Program-made: the position numbers and the translations under genes | Notes under the pieces: model-generated | What the model saw: the letters and a program-made list of their open reading frames with translations, nothing else | Told to the model about the DNA's origin: nothing | Databases searched by the model: none | DNA from: Sorangium sp025924095 | GTDB lineage: Bacteria; Myxococcota_A; Polyangia; Polyangiales; Polyangiaceae | Direction: 5' to 3' | Length of the DNA stretch: 64,000 bases | NCBI RefSeq assembly: GCF_051521505.1 | Contig: NZ_CP150356.1 | Location: forward strand, 4,588,001-4,652,000 | Shown: one piece after another, positions 8,860-16,815 of the stretch | Layout of the letters: every line of letters begins with the position of its first letter | How positions within the stretch are numbered: position 1 is the first letter of the stretch

Positions 8860-8925
8860 CAACCCGGGTCCGTTGATCTTCAACCCGGGTCCGTTGATCT
8901 TTGTCAACCCGGGTCCGTTGATCTT
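8860..8925. repeat. 21-bp direct repeats, three copies, downstream of RAYT
   Basis: Three copies of a 21-base unit with core CAACCCGGGTCCGTTGATCT start at 8860, 8881 and 8905. Just upstream (8833-8860) are related fragments GGGCGACCGGTCAACC and CGACCGGCCAACC. The whole 8542-9077 stretch between the transposase and the OsmC gene holds no other recognisable gene. Confidence 0.9.
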
Positions 8926-9077
8926 TGATCTTCGACTACAGCCATTGCTTTTCCAGATAAAACGGAGCATGTTCCTGGGGCTACGGGCGGACAGCAAGGC
9001 TCTCCCACGACGGCGCGGCAGCCGGTCGGCTCTCGAACCAACCGCACGCGGCCGTACGCGGTGGAGCGGAGATTCCG

Positions 9078-9515
9078 ATGACGATCCACTGCGAGGCAGA
9101 GAGTCCAGGCGAGCTCGTCCAGTACCTTCATGTGCGCGGGCACATCTTTTGCGCCGACGTCCCGGAGGCGGCCGGGGGGCGCGACTTTGGGCTGGGACCG
9201 CACGACTACTTCGACGCGGCGCTCGCCGCATGCAAGACGCTGACGGCGACGTTGTACGCGGAGCAGAAGGGGATCGCGCTTGAGCGCGTCGAGGCCCACG
9301 TCGAGCGCGACGATAACGAGGAGCGCCGTGGGAAGTCTGTGCTCAAGATCCGCCTCGCGTCTCACGGCCCGCTGACGGAGGCCGCTCGGTCGCGGCTCCA
9401 CGCCGTGATCGCTCGCTGCCTGATCCACGAGCTGATGACCACGGCGGACGTGGTGCTCGAGACCGCACACCTTGAGGGCTCCTTTGGAGCCAGCGTCGAT
9501 CCGGGGGAGCCGTGA
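9078..9515 (+). CDS. OsmC family protein
   Basis: A 145-residue OsmC/YhfA-type protein, a family of small thiol-dependent peroxide- and hydroperoxide-detoxifying proteins acting as cytoplasmic dimers. The first active-site Cys lies in GLGPHDYFDAALAACKTLT (Cys52), the second in ARCLIHELM (Cys114), at the usual spacing. The pirin gene starts 16 bases downstream in the same direction, so the two are probably co-transcribed. An OsmC-pirin pair suggests a role in oxidative stress or redox sensing. Confidence 0.88.
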   Translation: MTIHCEAESPGELVQYLHVRGHIFCADVPEAAGGRDFGLGPHDYFDAALAACKTLTATLYAEQKGIALERVEAHVERDDNEERRGKSVLKIRLASHGPLTEAARSRLHAVIARCLIHELMTTADVVLETAHLEGSFGASVDPGEP

Positions 9516-9531
9516 GAACCAGGAGATCTCG

Positions 9532-10452
9532 ATGAGCCGATATCCCGACAAGGAGCCGGAGTGCCTGTACGCAGACAGCTCGGTCATCGAGCTCGTGATC
9601 GAGTCGCGACCGCGGGATCTGGGCGGCTTCGCGGTGCGACGCACGCTCCCATCGACGCAGCGAAGGCAGGTCGGGCCGTTTCTCTTCTTCGATCACATGG
9701 GGCCGGTCGAGTTCGGACCGGGGCAGGGGATCGACGTTCGACCGCACCCGCACATCGCGCTCGCGACCATCACCTATCTCCTTGACGGGGAGTTCGTGCA
9801 TCGCGACAGCGTCGGCTCGGAGCAGCCGATCCGGCCGGGCGACGTGAACTGGATGGTCGCGGGGCGCGGCGTGGTCCACTCGGAGCGGACGGCGCCCGAG
9901 GTGCGGGCGCGCGGCGCACGGATGCACGGGATCCAGACGTGGGTCGCGCTCCCGCAGCGTGACGAGGAGATCGAGCCGCGCTTCGAGCATCACCCGCGCC
10001 TGACGATGCCCGTCGTGAGCCGCCACGGCGCGGAGCTGCACGTCATCGCCGGGACCGCGTACGGCGCGGAGGCGCCCACAGGGGTCCTGTCGCCGACGCT
10101 CTACGTGCATGCGCAGCTCGACGCCAGCGCGACGCTGCCGATCGACGACGAGCACGAGGAGCGCGCCATCTACGTGATTGACGGGGCCATCGACTGCGAC
10201 GGCAAGCGCTTCGGCGAGGGCGCGATGATCGTGATTCGTCCGCGCGCGCACGTCGCCGTGCAGGCCATCGGCAAGACGAACCTCATGCTCATCGGCGGCG
10301 CCCCGCTCGACGGACCGCGCCACATCTACTGGAATTTCGTGGCGAGCTCCAAGGAGCGCATCGAGCGAGCGAAGGCCGACTGGCGCGAGGGCCGTTTCCC
10401 CAAGATCCCCGGCGATGACGCCGAGTTCATCCCCCTCCCGGAGGGCGGCTGA
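9532..10452 (+). CDS. pirin family protein
   Basis: A 306-residue bicupin of the pirin family. The N-terminal cupin carries the metal-binding set His72, His74, His116 and Glu118 (in RPHPHIALATITYLLDGE and GRGVVHSE). Bacterial pirins bind iron and may act as quercetinase-like dioxygenases or as redox-sensitive binding partners of other proteins. The start at 9532 is set by an AGGAG site six to seven bases upstream, although the frame is open to 9472. It is the second gene of the OsmC-pirin unit. Substrate not predictable from sequence. Confidence 0.92.
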   Translation: MSRYPDKEPECLYADSSVIELVIESRPRDLGGFAVRRTLPSTQRRQVGPFLFFDHMGPVEFGPGQGIDVRPHPHIALATITYLLDGEFVHRDSVGSEQPIRPGDVNWMVAGRGVVHSERTAPEVRARGARMHGIQTWVALPQRDEEIEPRFEHHPRLTMPVVSRHGAELHVIAGTAYGAEAPTGVLSPTLYVHAQLDASATLPIDDEHEERAIYVIDGAIDCDGKRFGEGAMIVIRPRAHVAVQAIGKTNLMLIGGAPLDGPRHIYWNFVASSKERIERAKADWREGRFPKIPGDDAEFIPLPEGG

Positions 10453-10592
10453 CGTGAGCGTGCGGCCGGCTCCGGGATCACGGGGATACGAGCTGGCGAC
10501 GTCCTTGGCCGCCTTTTCGATGGCCTTGGCCTCGTTTCGGTCGCCGCGCCACTCGCGCAGCCAGGCCCACGAAGAGGTGGTACGCTCCGCCG

Positions 10593-11483
10593 ATGAGCCA
10601 CGACGATCTCGGCCCCATGCCGATCCGTTTCATGCGGCATGCGGGCTCCGGCGACATCATGCGACCGATGCGGAGCCCGGCGGTCCACACCTACGTCGCC
10701 CTCGCCCTGCACGTCGGAGGCCGTATGCGGGTCGAGCATCGCGGCGAATTCGAGCTGCGGGCCGGACATCTCCACCTGATTCCCGCAGGCGACGCGCACC
10801 GCGTCCTGTCCGCGAGCCGCCCGGATGTGTGGGGGATCGGCTTCTGCCGGACGTGTCTCGACCCGGCGCGCTACGGCGACCTGCTCGCTCCGCTCGACCG
10901 CGTGCGCCACGGGGCATCTCCTGTGGTCGAACTGCCGGGAGCGCGACAGGCGTACGTGCTCGATCTGCTCCGGGAGCTCGAGCGCGAGCAGCAAGCTGCG
11001 GGCGCGCTGCCGGTCGTCGCCGAGAGCCTGCTCGCCCTGGTGCTCGCGGAGGTCGTGCGCGCGAGCGGCACTGCCCGGGCCGCCCCGACGCCGCGTCCTT
11101 CGATCGTGGCCGAGGCTCTGGCCGTGATCGAGGCCCGGTGCCTCGGGCCGCTCTCCTTGAAGGAGGTCGCGGCGGCGGTGCGCCGGACGCCGGCCCACGT
11201 CACGACCGCGGTCAAGCAGGCCACGGGGCGCACGGTGGTCGCGTGGATCGTGGAGGGACGTCTGGCCGAGGCGCGGCGCAGGCTCCTCGCGACCGACGAG
11301 TATGTCGACGTGATCTCCGAGCGCGTCGGCTATGCCGACCCGAGCCACTTCGTGCGGCTGTTCCGGCGCCACCACGGCGTCACCCCCGCCGCCTGGCGTG
11401 CCCAGCACCGCCGCCGATCTCAGCTGACCCGGGTTGAGCGAGCCAGCGACGCACCCAGGTCGATCTCAGCTGACCTGGGTTGA
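10593..11483 (+). CDS. AraC family transcriptional regulator
   Basis: A 296-residue regulator with an N-terminal cupin-like sensor domain (RAGHLHLIPAGDAHRV, about residues 55-70) and a C-terminal AraC/XylS double helix-turn-helix (about 185-270: LSLKEVAAAVRRTPAHVTTA and YADPSHFVRLFRRHHGVTPA). The last about 24 residues after AWRAQHRR are encoded by the 46-bp repeat that follows, so the natural C terminus seems to have been extended or replaced by repeat DNA; the stop codon lies in the second repeat copy. It is downstream of the pirin gene by 140 bases and may control the OsmC-pirin pair or the DUF1349 gene, but this is only positional inference. Confidence 0.92.
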   Translation: MSHDDLGPMPIRFMRHAGSGDIMRPMRSPAVHTYVALALHVGGRMRVEHRGEFELRAGHLHLIPAGDAHRVLSASRPDVWGIGFCRTCLDPARYGDLLAPLDRVRHGASPVVELPGARQAYVLDLLRELEREQQAAGALPVVAESLLALVLAEVVRASGTARAAPTPRPSIVAEALAVIEARCLGPLSLKEVAAAVRRTPAHVTTAVKQATGRTVVAWIVEGRLAEARRRLLATDEYVDVISERVGYADPSHFVRLFRRHHGVTPAAWRAQHRRRSQLTRVERASDAPRSISADLG

Positions 11484-11506
11484 GCGAGCCAGCGACGCAT
11501 CCAGGC
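11415..11506. repeat. 46-bp tandem repeat overlapping the end of the AraC gene
   Basis: Two head-to-tail copies (11415-11460 and 11461-11506) start CGATCTCAGCTGACC and contain GGGTTGAGCGAGCCAGCGAC. They differ at two or three bases. The first copy codes for the C terminus of the AraC regulator and the second supplies its stop codon. The GCCAGCGAC element is also present in the 65-bp repeat at the window start. Confidence 0.92.
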
Positions 11507-11516
11507 AGCAACCAGC

Positions 11517-11650
11517 AACCCGACCCAGGTTCGGGGTGCCCCCAACCTGGGTCGGGTTGCCCCCAACCTGGGTCGGGTCGCCTCCCCAACCTGGGTCGGA
11601 TTGCAACCTGGGTCGGATTGCACCACCGGCGAACTTGGGTCGGGTTGCGC
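11517..11650. repeat. array of CAACCTGGGTCGGGT motifs
   Basis: One inverted copy (about 11517-11535, ACCCGACCCAGGTTCGGGG) is followed by direct copies starting at 11543, 11564, 11587 and 11604, and a variant at about 11631 (GAACTTGGGTCGGGTTG). Spacing is 21, 23 and 17 bases, so about two helical turns. The array lies in the intergenic space upstream of the DUF1349 gene. Confidence 0.92.
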
Positions 11651-11736
11651 TGCGCCATGACCTGTCAGGTCTCGCCGCTGACGTGCAGCCGCAACTTAGC
11701 AGCGAGGCGGACGCAGATCCTGGTAACATCTGCTCA

Positions 11737-12363
11737 ATGCAAGAAGAGAGAAAGGAAGCAGGTGAGCCCATCCATCTCGCGCCTTTGCCGATGTCGCTCC
11801 TCTGGGAGCCGCCGCCGAAGAGCTGGAGCGCCGGGGACGGATCGAGCCTGACGATCACGGCAGGCAGCAAGACCGACCTGTTCATCGATCCGGAAGGCAC
11901 GGCCGAGGCGCTGACCGCGCCGCGCTTGCTCGGCACCCCGCAGGGGGACTTCATCGTCAGCGCGCGGGTGACCGTCGGCTTCTCGGCGGTCTACGATGCC
12001 GGCGTGCTGCTCCTCTGGGCGCACGAGCGCGCGTGGGCCAAGCTCTGCTTCGAGCTCTCGCCGCAGCGTGAGCCGACGATCGTCTCCGTCGTCACACGCG
12101 GCCTGTCGGACGACTGCAACGCGTTCGCCGTCGGCAGCGACCACGTCTGGTTGCGCGTGGCGCGGCTCGGTCGAGCCTACGCGTTTCACGCCTCCGTCGA
12201 CGGGACGGCGTGGCGGCTCATCCGCTATTTCGCCTTCGACAGCGCCGGGGACGCCGCTGTCGGCTTCTCGGCGCAGTCGCCGACGGGCGATGAATGTACG
12301 GCGGTCTTCGAGGATATCCGCTTCGCGCCGCGGAGGCTCGGCGATCTCCGCAGCGGAGAGTGA
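11737..12363 (+). CDS. DUF1349 family protein
   Basis: A protein of 208 residues with the concanavalin A-like jelly-roll fold of the DUF1349 family. Recognisable segments are LLWEPPPKSWSAGDGSSLTI, KTDLFIDPEGT near the N terminus, AGVLLLWAHERAWAKLCFE in the middle and GFSAQSPTGDECTAVFEDI near the end. Members are cytosolic and may bind carbohydrate; no enzymatic role is established. The start could be the ATG at 11737 or the later ATG at 11791 (MSLLWEPPP), which is where family members commonly begin. The frame is also open through the repeat array upstream, but that part is clearly not protein-like. Confidence 0.85.
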   Translation: MQEERKEAGEPIHLAPLPMSLLWEPPPKSWSAGDGSSLTITAGSKTDLFIDPEGTAEALTAPRLLGTPQGDFIVSARVTVGFSAVYDAGVLLLWAHERAWAKLCFELSPQREPTIVSVVTRGLSDDCNAFAVGSDHVWLRVARLGRAYAFHASVDGTAWRLIRYFAFDSAGDAAVGFSAQSPTGDECTAVFEDIRFAPRRLGDLRSGE

Positions 12364-12687
12364 CGCCGCGAGCGCCGGCGCCATGGCCGCTGGTCAGTCC
12401 GCCGTCGACCGGCTTTCGCATGCCGCTCGCGCACATGTCGTCAACGGCGCATCACCCGCTGGCGCGCGCGGCTTCCCCACATCCGCGGAGGACCGGGGCA
12501 CATGAGGGGCACCGCGTCTTCGGCGCAGCGCGCGACGCCCCTCACCGGGCCGTGAGCGCCAGCCATCGGCGCGTGCTGCAAAGGTGCACCTCGCGACGCT
12601 GTACGTGTGGGTTTGCAGGCATCCATGCGCGACCGATCCCGGGTGTTCGCGATTCAAAGGCCACCGCGTTCGCGATACGCTGCGGAC
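12364..12687. other. intergenic region upstream of the Ser/Thr kinase
   Basis: About 320 bases with no recognisable gene, RNA or repeat. Open frames in both directions have no motifs and lack consistent third-position GC bias. Confidence 0.4.
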
Positions 12688-14250
12688 ATGTCCCGGCCTC
12701 TCGCCTCAGGTCGTCCCTCTTTGGGTACACTCACCGGTCTGGGACACGGGGGCGGTACGAAGGTCACGGGCGTGCTGCAGCCGCCCGCTCCGGGTCAACA
12801 GCCCGATGCCCCGGCGAAGAACGTCGCGCGCGACGCTGCCACGCTCAGCGAGCAGGCGGTGCCGTCGTCGCAGCTGCGTCCCGCCGCTCCGCGCGGCGCC
12901 GGACAGGACGAGACTCGAGCGGCGCTCCTGCCAGACCGCATCGTCGCCGGACGGTACAGGCTCGTGCATCCGCTCGGCCACGGCGCCATGGGCGAGGTCT
13001 GGCGCGCACACGACCGTGTCCGGCGTTTCGATGTCGCGCTCAAATTCCTCGTGCTTCCTCGCCAGAACCTGGCCATCGACTTCATGGAGCGCTTCCGCTT
13101 CGAGGCGCAGGTCGCGGCGCAGCTGGGGCGGAAGACCGACCTCATCGTCACCGTGCACGACGCCGGCGAGGATCCTGAGACAGGCCCGTACCTCGTCATG
13201 GAGTACGTGCGCGGCCGGTCCCTCCGGCAGCTGATCCAGGAGCGAGGGCCGGTGCCGGCGGTCGAGCTCGCTGCGCTCCTCTGCCAGATCGGAGAGGCCC
13301 TCTCGGTGGCGCACGGCCTCGGGATCGTGCATCGCGACATCAAGCCATCGAACATCCTGCTCCGCGACGGACGCGACGGCCGCCTGCGGGCCAAGGTCGC
13401 CGACTTCGGGATCGCCAAGTGGATCCGCCAGGATCTGGCGGCCGACTTCCCCCGCCAGACCGCCGAGGGCGTGGTGCTGGGCACGCCGGCCTACCTCAGC
13501 CCCGAGCACACGTGCGACGGGCACGCGGATCCGCAGCTCGACATGTGGGCCCTCGCGGTGGTCGCGCACGTGGCGCTCACCGGTCAGCAGCCCTTCGCCG
13601 GCCGCAACATCGCCGATGTGCTCGCCTCCGTCCTCTCCAGCGGGCGACCCCCGCTGTCGACGCTGTCCCCGGGGGCGCCGCCGGAGCTGGAGAGCTGGTT
13701 CGCGCGCGCCTTCGCCCTGGATCCTGCAGAGCGATTCCCGTCCATCAAGCCGATGATCGCCTCCTTCGTGGCCGCGGTCGGGGCGCCGGACGCGCCTGGC
13801 ACGCTGGCGCTTGCTGCGTCGACGCTCGCTGCGCCGCCGCGGCGGACCAAGGTGCACATCGCGGCGGCTGGCCTCTTCGTGGCGCTCGGGCTGGGGATGG
13901 CGCTCGCGGCCGCGCTGCCCCGGCAGCGGCCAGAGGGCACCTCCGCGGCGCTGCGGGCGTTTGGCGACGAGGCGCGCGCGGTGGTCCGCCACGCTCCCAC
14001 GGCGCAGACGCCGAGGGCGCCCCAGGCGAGCGTGCGCTCGACGGTCCCGACGGCCGGACCCACGGCAGCGCCGCTCGCGACGGCGGCGCCCCTGACAGCG
14101 CCGCGGCTCGCCGCGACGCCGGTGGAGCCTGCGCCGCGACCCGCCGCGGCGCGCCCCGTCCGCGCGTCCGAGGCGCCGCGGAGCACGGGCGGAGCGCCCC
14201 CGCGACAACGCTCGACCGACGCAGGTGTGCGGAAGAGCGCGATTTTCTGA
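12688..14250 (+). CDS. membrane-anchored Hanks-type Ser/Thr protein kinase
   Basis: A 520-residue eukaryotic-like protein kinase. After a low-complexity N terminus (1-85) comes the kinase domain (about 88-350): Gly-rich loop LGHGAMGEVW, catalytic lysine in VALK (Lys119), catalytic loop HRDIKPSN (Asp217), DFG (Asp239) and the activation/P+1 segment GTPAYLSPEH. A transmembrane helix (VHIAAAGLFVALGLGMALAA, about 389-408) follows, then an Ala/Pro-rich outer tail of about 110 residues that lacks a PASTA or other sensor domain. The kinase should face the cytoplasm. Myxobacteria carry many such kinases; substrate unknown. The start is uncertain within 12607-12688. The gene is followed by a 21-bp repeat array. 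Confidence 0.9.
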   Translation: MSRPLASGRPSLGTLTGLGHGGGTKVTGVLQPPAPGQQPDAPAKNVARDAATLSEQAVPSSQLRPAAPRGAGQDETRAALLPDRIVAGRYRLVHPLGHGAMGEVWRAHDRVRRFDVALKFLVLPRQNLAIDFMERFRFEAQVAAQLGRKTDLIVTVHDAGEDPETGPYLVMEYVRGRSLRQLIQERGPVPAVELAALLCQIGEALSVAHGLGIVHRDIKPSNILLRDGRDGRLRAKVADFGIAKWIRQDLAADFPRQTAEGVVLGTPAYLSPEHTCDGHADPQLDMWALAVVAHVALTGQQPFAGRNIADVLASVLSSGRPPLSTLSPGAPPELESWFARAFALDPAERFPSIKPMIASFVAAVGAPDAPGTLALAASTLAAPPRRTKVHIAAAGLFVALGLGMALAAALPRQRPEGTSAALRAFGDEARAVVRHAPTAQTPRAPQASVRSTVPTAGPTAAPLATAAPLTAPRLAATPVEPAPRPAAARPVRASEAPRSTGGAPPRQRSTDAGVRKSAIF

Positions 14251-14353
14251 GCAGCGACGGCGAGCCATCCCGCTCGTCGGCCTGAAGTCGAGCGCGCCCG
14301 AGCTGCTGGTATCGACGTTCTCGAAGGACACGATCCTGCCGCACTCCATGCCG

Positions 14354-14545
14354 CAACCTGGGTCGGGTCATCGCCAACCTGGGTCGGGTCATCGCCAACC
14401 TGGGTCGGGTCATCATCATCATCATCGCCAACCTGGGTCGGGTCATCATCGCCAACCTGGGTCGGGTCATCGCCAACCTGGGTCGGGTCATCGCCAACCT
14501 GGGTTGGCTATCCCGGGGTCGGCTATCCCGCTATCCCAGGTTGGG
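14354..14545. repeat. 21-bp repeat array with CAT-triplet expansions
   Basis: Six intact copies of CAACCTGGGTCGGGTCATC start at 14354, 14375, 14396, 14429, 14453 and 14474, with a diverged copy at 14495 and an inverted copy near 14532-14545 (TATCCCAGGTTGGGTC). The basic period is 21 bases. Copy three is lengthened by four extra CAT triplets and copy four by one. The array fills the space between the convergent kinase and ligase genes, and its inverted copy contributes the last codons and stop of the ligase. Confidence 0.95.
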
Positions 14546-15805
14546 TCCGGCCACGCTTTGGCCCACGACGAGCGCCGGTGCGCTCAGCGCGGTCGCGTCC
14601 GTCATGCCGGCCTGGACGCGCGCGTAGATGCCGCACGCCTCGCCGGCGATGAGGTAAATGCCGTAATTGACCGACTCCCGCCGCTCGTTTTCCAGGGCCG
14701 CGAAGTACCGCTGCGCGATCCACCGGCCCTCGCGGGCCTTGGCCAGAGAAGCGCGCCACACGTCGTCGGACGTGTGGCGCCCGAGGATCACCTCTTCCCC
14801 CTCGGCGCCGTAGTCGCTCTTCAGGACCCAGTCCTCGCGCTGCGCGCGGAGCAGCTCGGGGTGCACCGTCTCCAGCCGCGACGTCACCGGCACGTGGCGC
14901 TGGATCACCGACTGCGCCTGCGGCGAGAAGCGGTGGAGGTGCTCCCACATGAACGCCATCGATCGCTTGTTCTGCGGCAGCACCGCGCCGAGTGGGTTCA
15001 AGATCGCGGCGCGCCCGTCGGCCGCCGCCGAGAGCACGGCGCCGAGCGGGCCGGCGAGCGGCTCGGCGTCGGGGATCTGCTCGTCGGTCCACACGCTCGA
15101 GCGCTCCCCCCACCAGTCCGTCTTGTAATGGCGGAGCAGGATCGAGAACGGGACGTCGAACAGGGACAGGCCCCGATCGTCGTGACCGAGGTTGTACGGC
15201 GAGCCGAGGAACACCGCGTAACCGCGCTCCTCGAGCCAGCGCCGGTAAAGGCGGATCACCGAGAGATCCTCGGTGAACTCCGTGGGATAGACGAAGCCGA
15301 GGCGCCGCGTCGCGGCCTCGCCGAGGAGCGCGCGGGCGACCTCGTCCACCATCGCGCAGAACCGGGCGCCGAGCTCGCGGTTGGGGTCGAGCGCGCCCGG
15401 GTGGTCCGCCGCCGCGAGCGCGCTCAGCACGACCGCCTCCGCCTCGCCCGTCGGCGTGTCGCAGTTCAGCTCGGCGATCGCGGGGCCCTCGTCGGTCAGG
15501 AAGACGTCGGCGCGCGCGACGCCGTGCCACAGCGGCTGCGACGAGAGCCACATCGCCTTCTGGCAGGGCGTCAGACAGAAGAAGTCGTCGAGCAGCGACG
15601 GCTCGTCCGCGACGAGCAGGCACAGCTCGTTGTACACCGCCGCGACCTCCTCGGCGGCCCGGTACAGGGCGCGCTGCTCCGCCGCCGTGACGAGCACCGG
15701 CTCCTCGCGGAAGCGCGGCGCGCCGTCGATCCAGGGGTCGGTGATGAGGCCCGTCTCGACGATCCTCGCGGCGAAGGCGTCGTAGGCCCGGACAGCGTCG
15801 CTCAT
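14531..15805 (-). CDS. glutathionylspermidine-synthase-like ATP-grasp ligase
   Basis: A 424-residue member of the glutathionylspermidine synthase ATP-grasp family (E. coli YgiC/YjfC type, without the amidase domain). Recognisable parts include AIAELNCDTPTGEAEA, NPLGAVLPQNKRSMAFMWEH, WVLKSDYGAEGEEV and ESVNYGIYLIAG near the C terminus. These enzymes are predicted to form amide bonds between peptides and amines. The start ATG overlaps the stop of the upstream DUF350 gene (ATGA), so both are one transcript. Ligase plus DUF350 is a recurring pair in bacteria (for example yjfL/yjfC). The last residues and the TAG stop lie in repeat DNA. The substrate is unknown and a polyamine or peptide is only inferred. 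Confidence 0.88.
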   Translation of the reverse strand: MSDAVRAYDAFAARIVETGLITDPWIDGAPRFREEPVLVTAAEQRALYRAAEEVAAVYNELCLLVADEPSLLDDFFCLTPCQKAMWLSSQPLWHGVARADVFLTDEGPAIAELNCDTPTGEAEAVVLSALAAADHPGALDPNRELGARFCAMVDEVARALLGEAATRRLGFVYPTEFTEDLSVIRLYRRWLEERGYAVFLGSPYNLGHDDRGLSLFDVPFSILLRHYKTDWWGERSSVWTDEQIPDAEPLAGPLGAVLSAAADGRAAILNPLGAVLPQNKRSMAFMWEHLHRFSPQAQSVIQRHVPVTSRLETVHPELLRAQREDWVLKSDYGAEGEEVILGRHTSDDVWRASLAKAREGRWIAQRYFAALENERRESVNYGIYLIAGEACGIYARVQAGMTDATALSAPALVVGQSVAGPNLG

Positions 15806-16653
15806 AGGAGGCGCGCGATGGCGATCGAGGTCGCGAGGTAAGTCGCCGCCTCGAGGGCGCCCATGCCCTCGTTGCGGTCGGCCGCGATGCCCGCGTCGAG
15901 GCGGCCGCCGCGCAGCGCGAGCGGCGCGCCGAGCAGCAGGCTCTGCACGAGGAGCTGCCGGACAGGGTAGAGCGCGAACAGATAGAGCAGCACGCCGCCA
16001 TAGCCCTTCAGCGAGACGAAGAGACCCTCGAAGTCGCCCTCGAGCGCCCGAGCGATGATGATCGCCACGGCGATCGAGACGCCGGCGTAGCTCAGCGCTG
16101 CGGCGAGGTTCTCGCCCTGGATCTGCTCGGCGTCGTCGTAGGTGGTGAGCGCCCGGAAGAGCGTGATGAACACGTGCAGCGTGATCTGCGCGAGCAGGAA
16201 GAAGCCGAGAGAGATCGCGAGATCGCCGAGATCCTTGCCCGCGATCGCGCGCGAGGTGATGAGCCCGGTCGCCACGTAGTGCGCGCCCGCCGCGAGCCCC
16301 GCGGCCGCGTTGCCGCGCTCGATCTCGGCCGGGAGCCGCGCCTTGAGCAGGAGCCGGATCCCGAGCTGGCCGGTCGCGATCACGAGGAGCAGGCCCACGA
16401 CCGCGAACGCGCTCACCCAGAGCAGATCGCGCGCGAAGCCCGACCCGTCGAGGCAGTTCTTGACGGCGTTCGCGGCGACGAGGAACACCGCGAGGACCTG
16501 GCCCACCGTGAGCAGCCGGCGCGCGACGTTGCTCTCCGTGAGATCGCGGGCGACCGTGTGCGCCGGCGAGAAGATCCTCTGCCCGATGCGCAGGAGGGCG
16601 AGCAGAGCGAGCGTCGTGCCCAGCCCGAACCCCATGACGTAGGACAGATCCAT
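15802..16653 (-). CDS. DUF350 membrane protein
   Basis: A 283-residue integral membrane protein with seven or eight hydrophobic segments and two DUF350 units. The first carries the family signature ERGNAAAGLAAGAHYVATGL, the second the related GENLAAALSYAGVSIAVAII. DUF350 proteins are uncharacterised but often co-occur with glutathionylspermidine-synthase-like ligases, as here, where the downstream ligase overlaps by ATGA. The ATG at 16653 is chosen; a GTG three codons earlier (16662) is possible. The 160-base gap to 16816 must hold divergent promoters for this operon and the oxygenase operon. Confidence 0.85.
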   Translation of the reverse strand: MDLSYVMGFGLGTTLALLALLRIGQRIFSPAHTVARDLTESNVARRLLTVGQVLAVFLVAANAVKNCLDGSGFARDLLWVSAFAVVGLLLVIATGQLGIRLLLKARLPAEIERGNAAAGLAAGAHYVATGLITSRAIAGKDLGDLAISLGFFLLAQITLHVFITLFRALTTYDDAEQIQGENLAAALSYAGVSIAVAIIIARALEGDFEGLFVSLKGYGGVLLYLFALYPVRQLLVQSLLLGAPLALRGGRLDAGIAADRNEGMGALEAATYLATSIAIARLL

Positions 16654-16815
16654 GGGACGCACGCTACAGAACGCGCAGCGCCGTCACAAGCCCCAGCGCG
16701 CGCCGCGAAAGGCCCGCGCGAGGCGCTTTCCGGCTCGCGGGTTTGCGGGGCGGCCCGCCCTTTGTGATATGGGTAGGTCCACCGGCCGGCGACGGCCCGG
16801 CCTCCGCGACGGACC

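Noticed and set aside
14354..14545. Possible CRISPR array
   Set aside because: Units are 21 bases with no unique spacers and no cas genes; this is a tandem repeat.
14225..15841. Long plus-strand frame of 538 codons starting in the 21-bp array (with QPGSGHR repeats)
   Set aside because: It runs antisense to the well-supported ligase gene and its later part is Arg/Ala-rich shadow sequence without any family motif.
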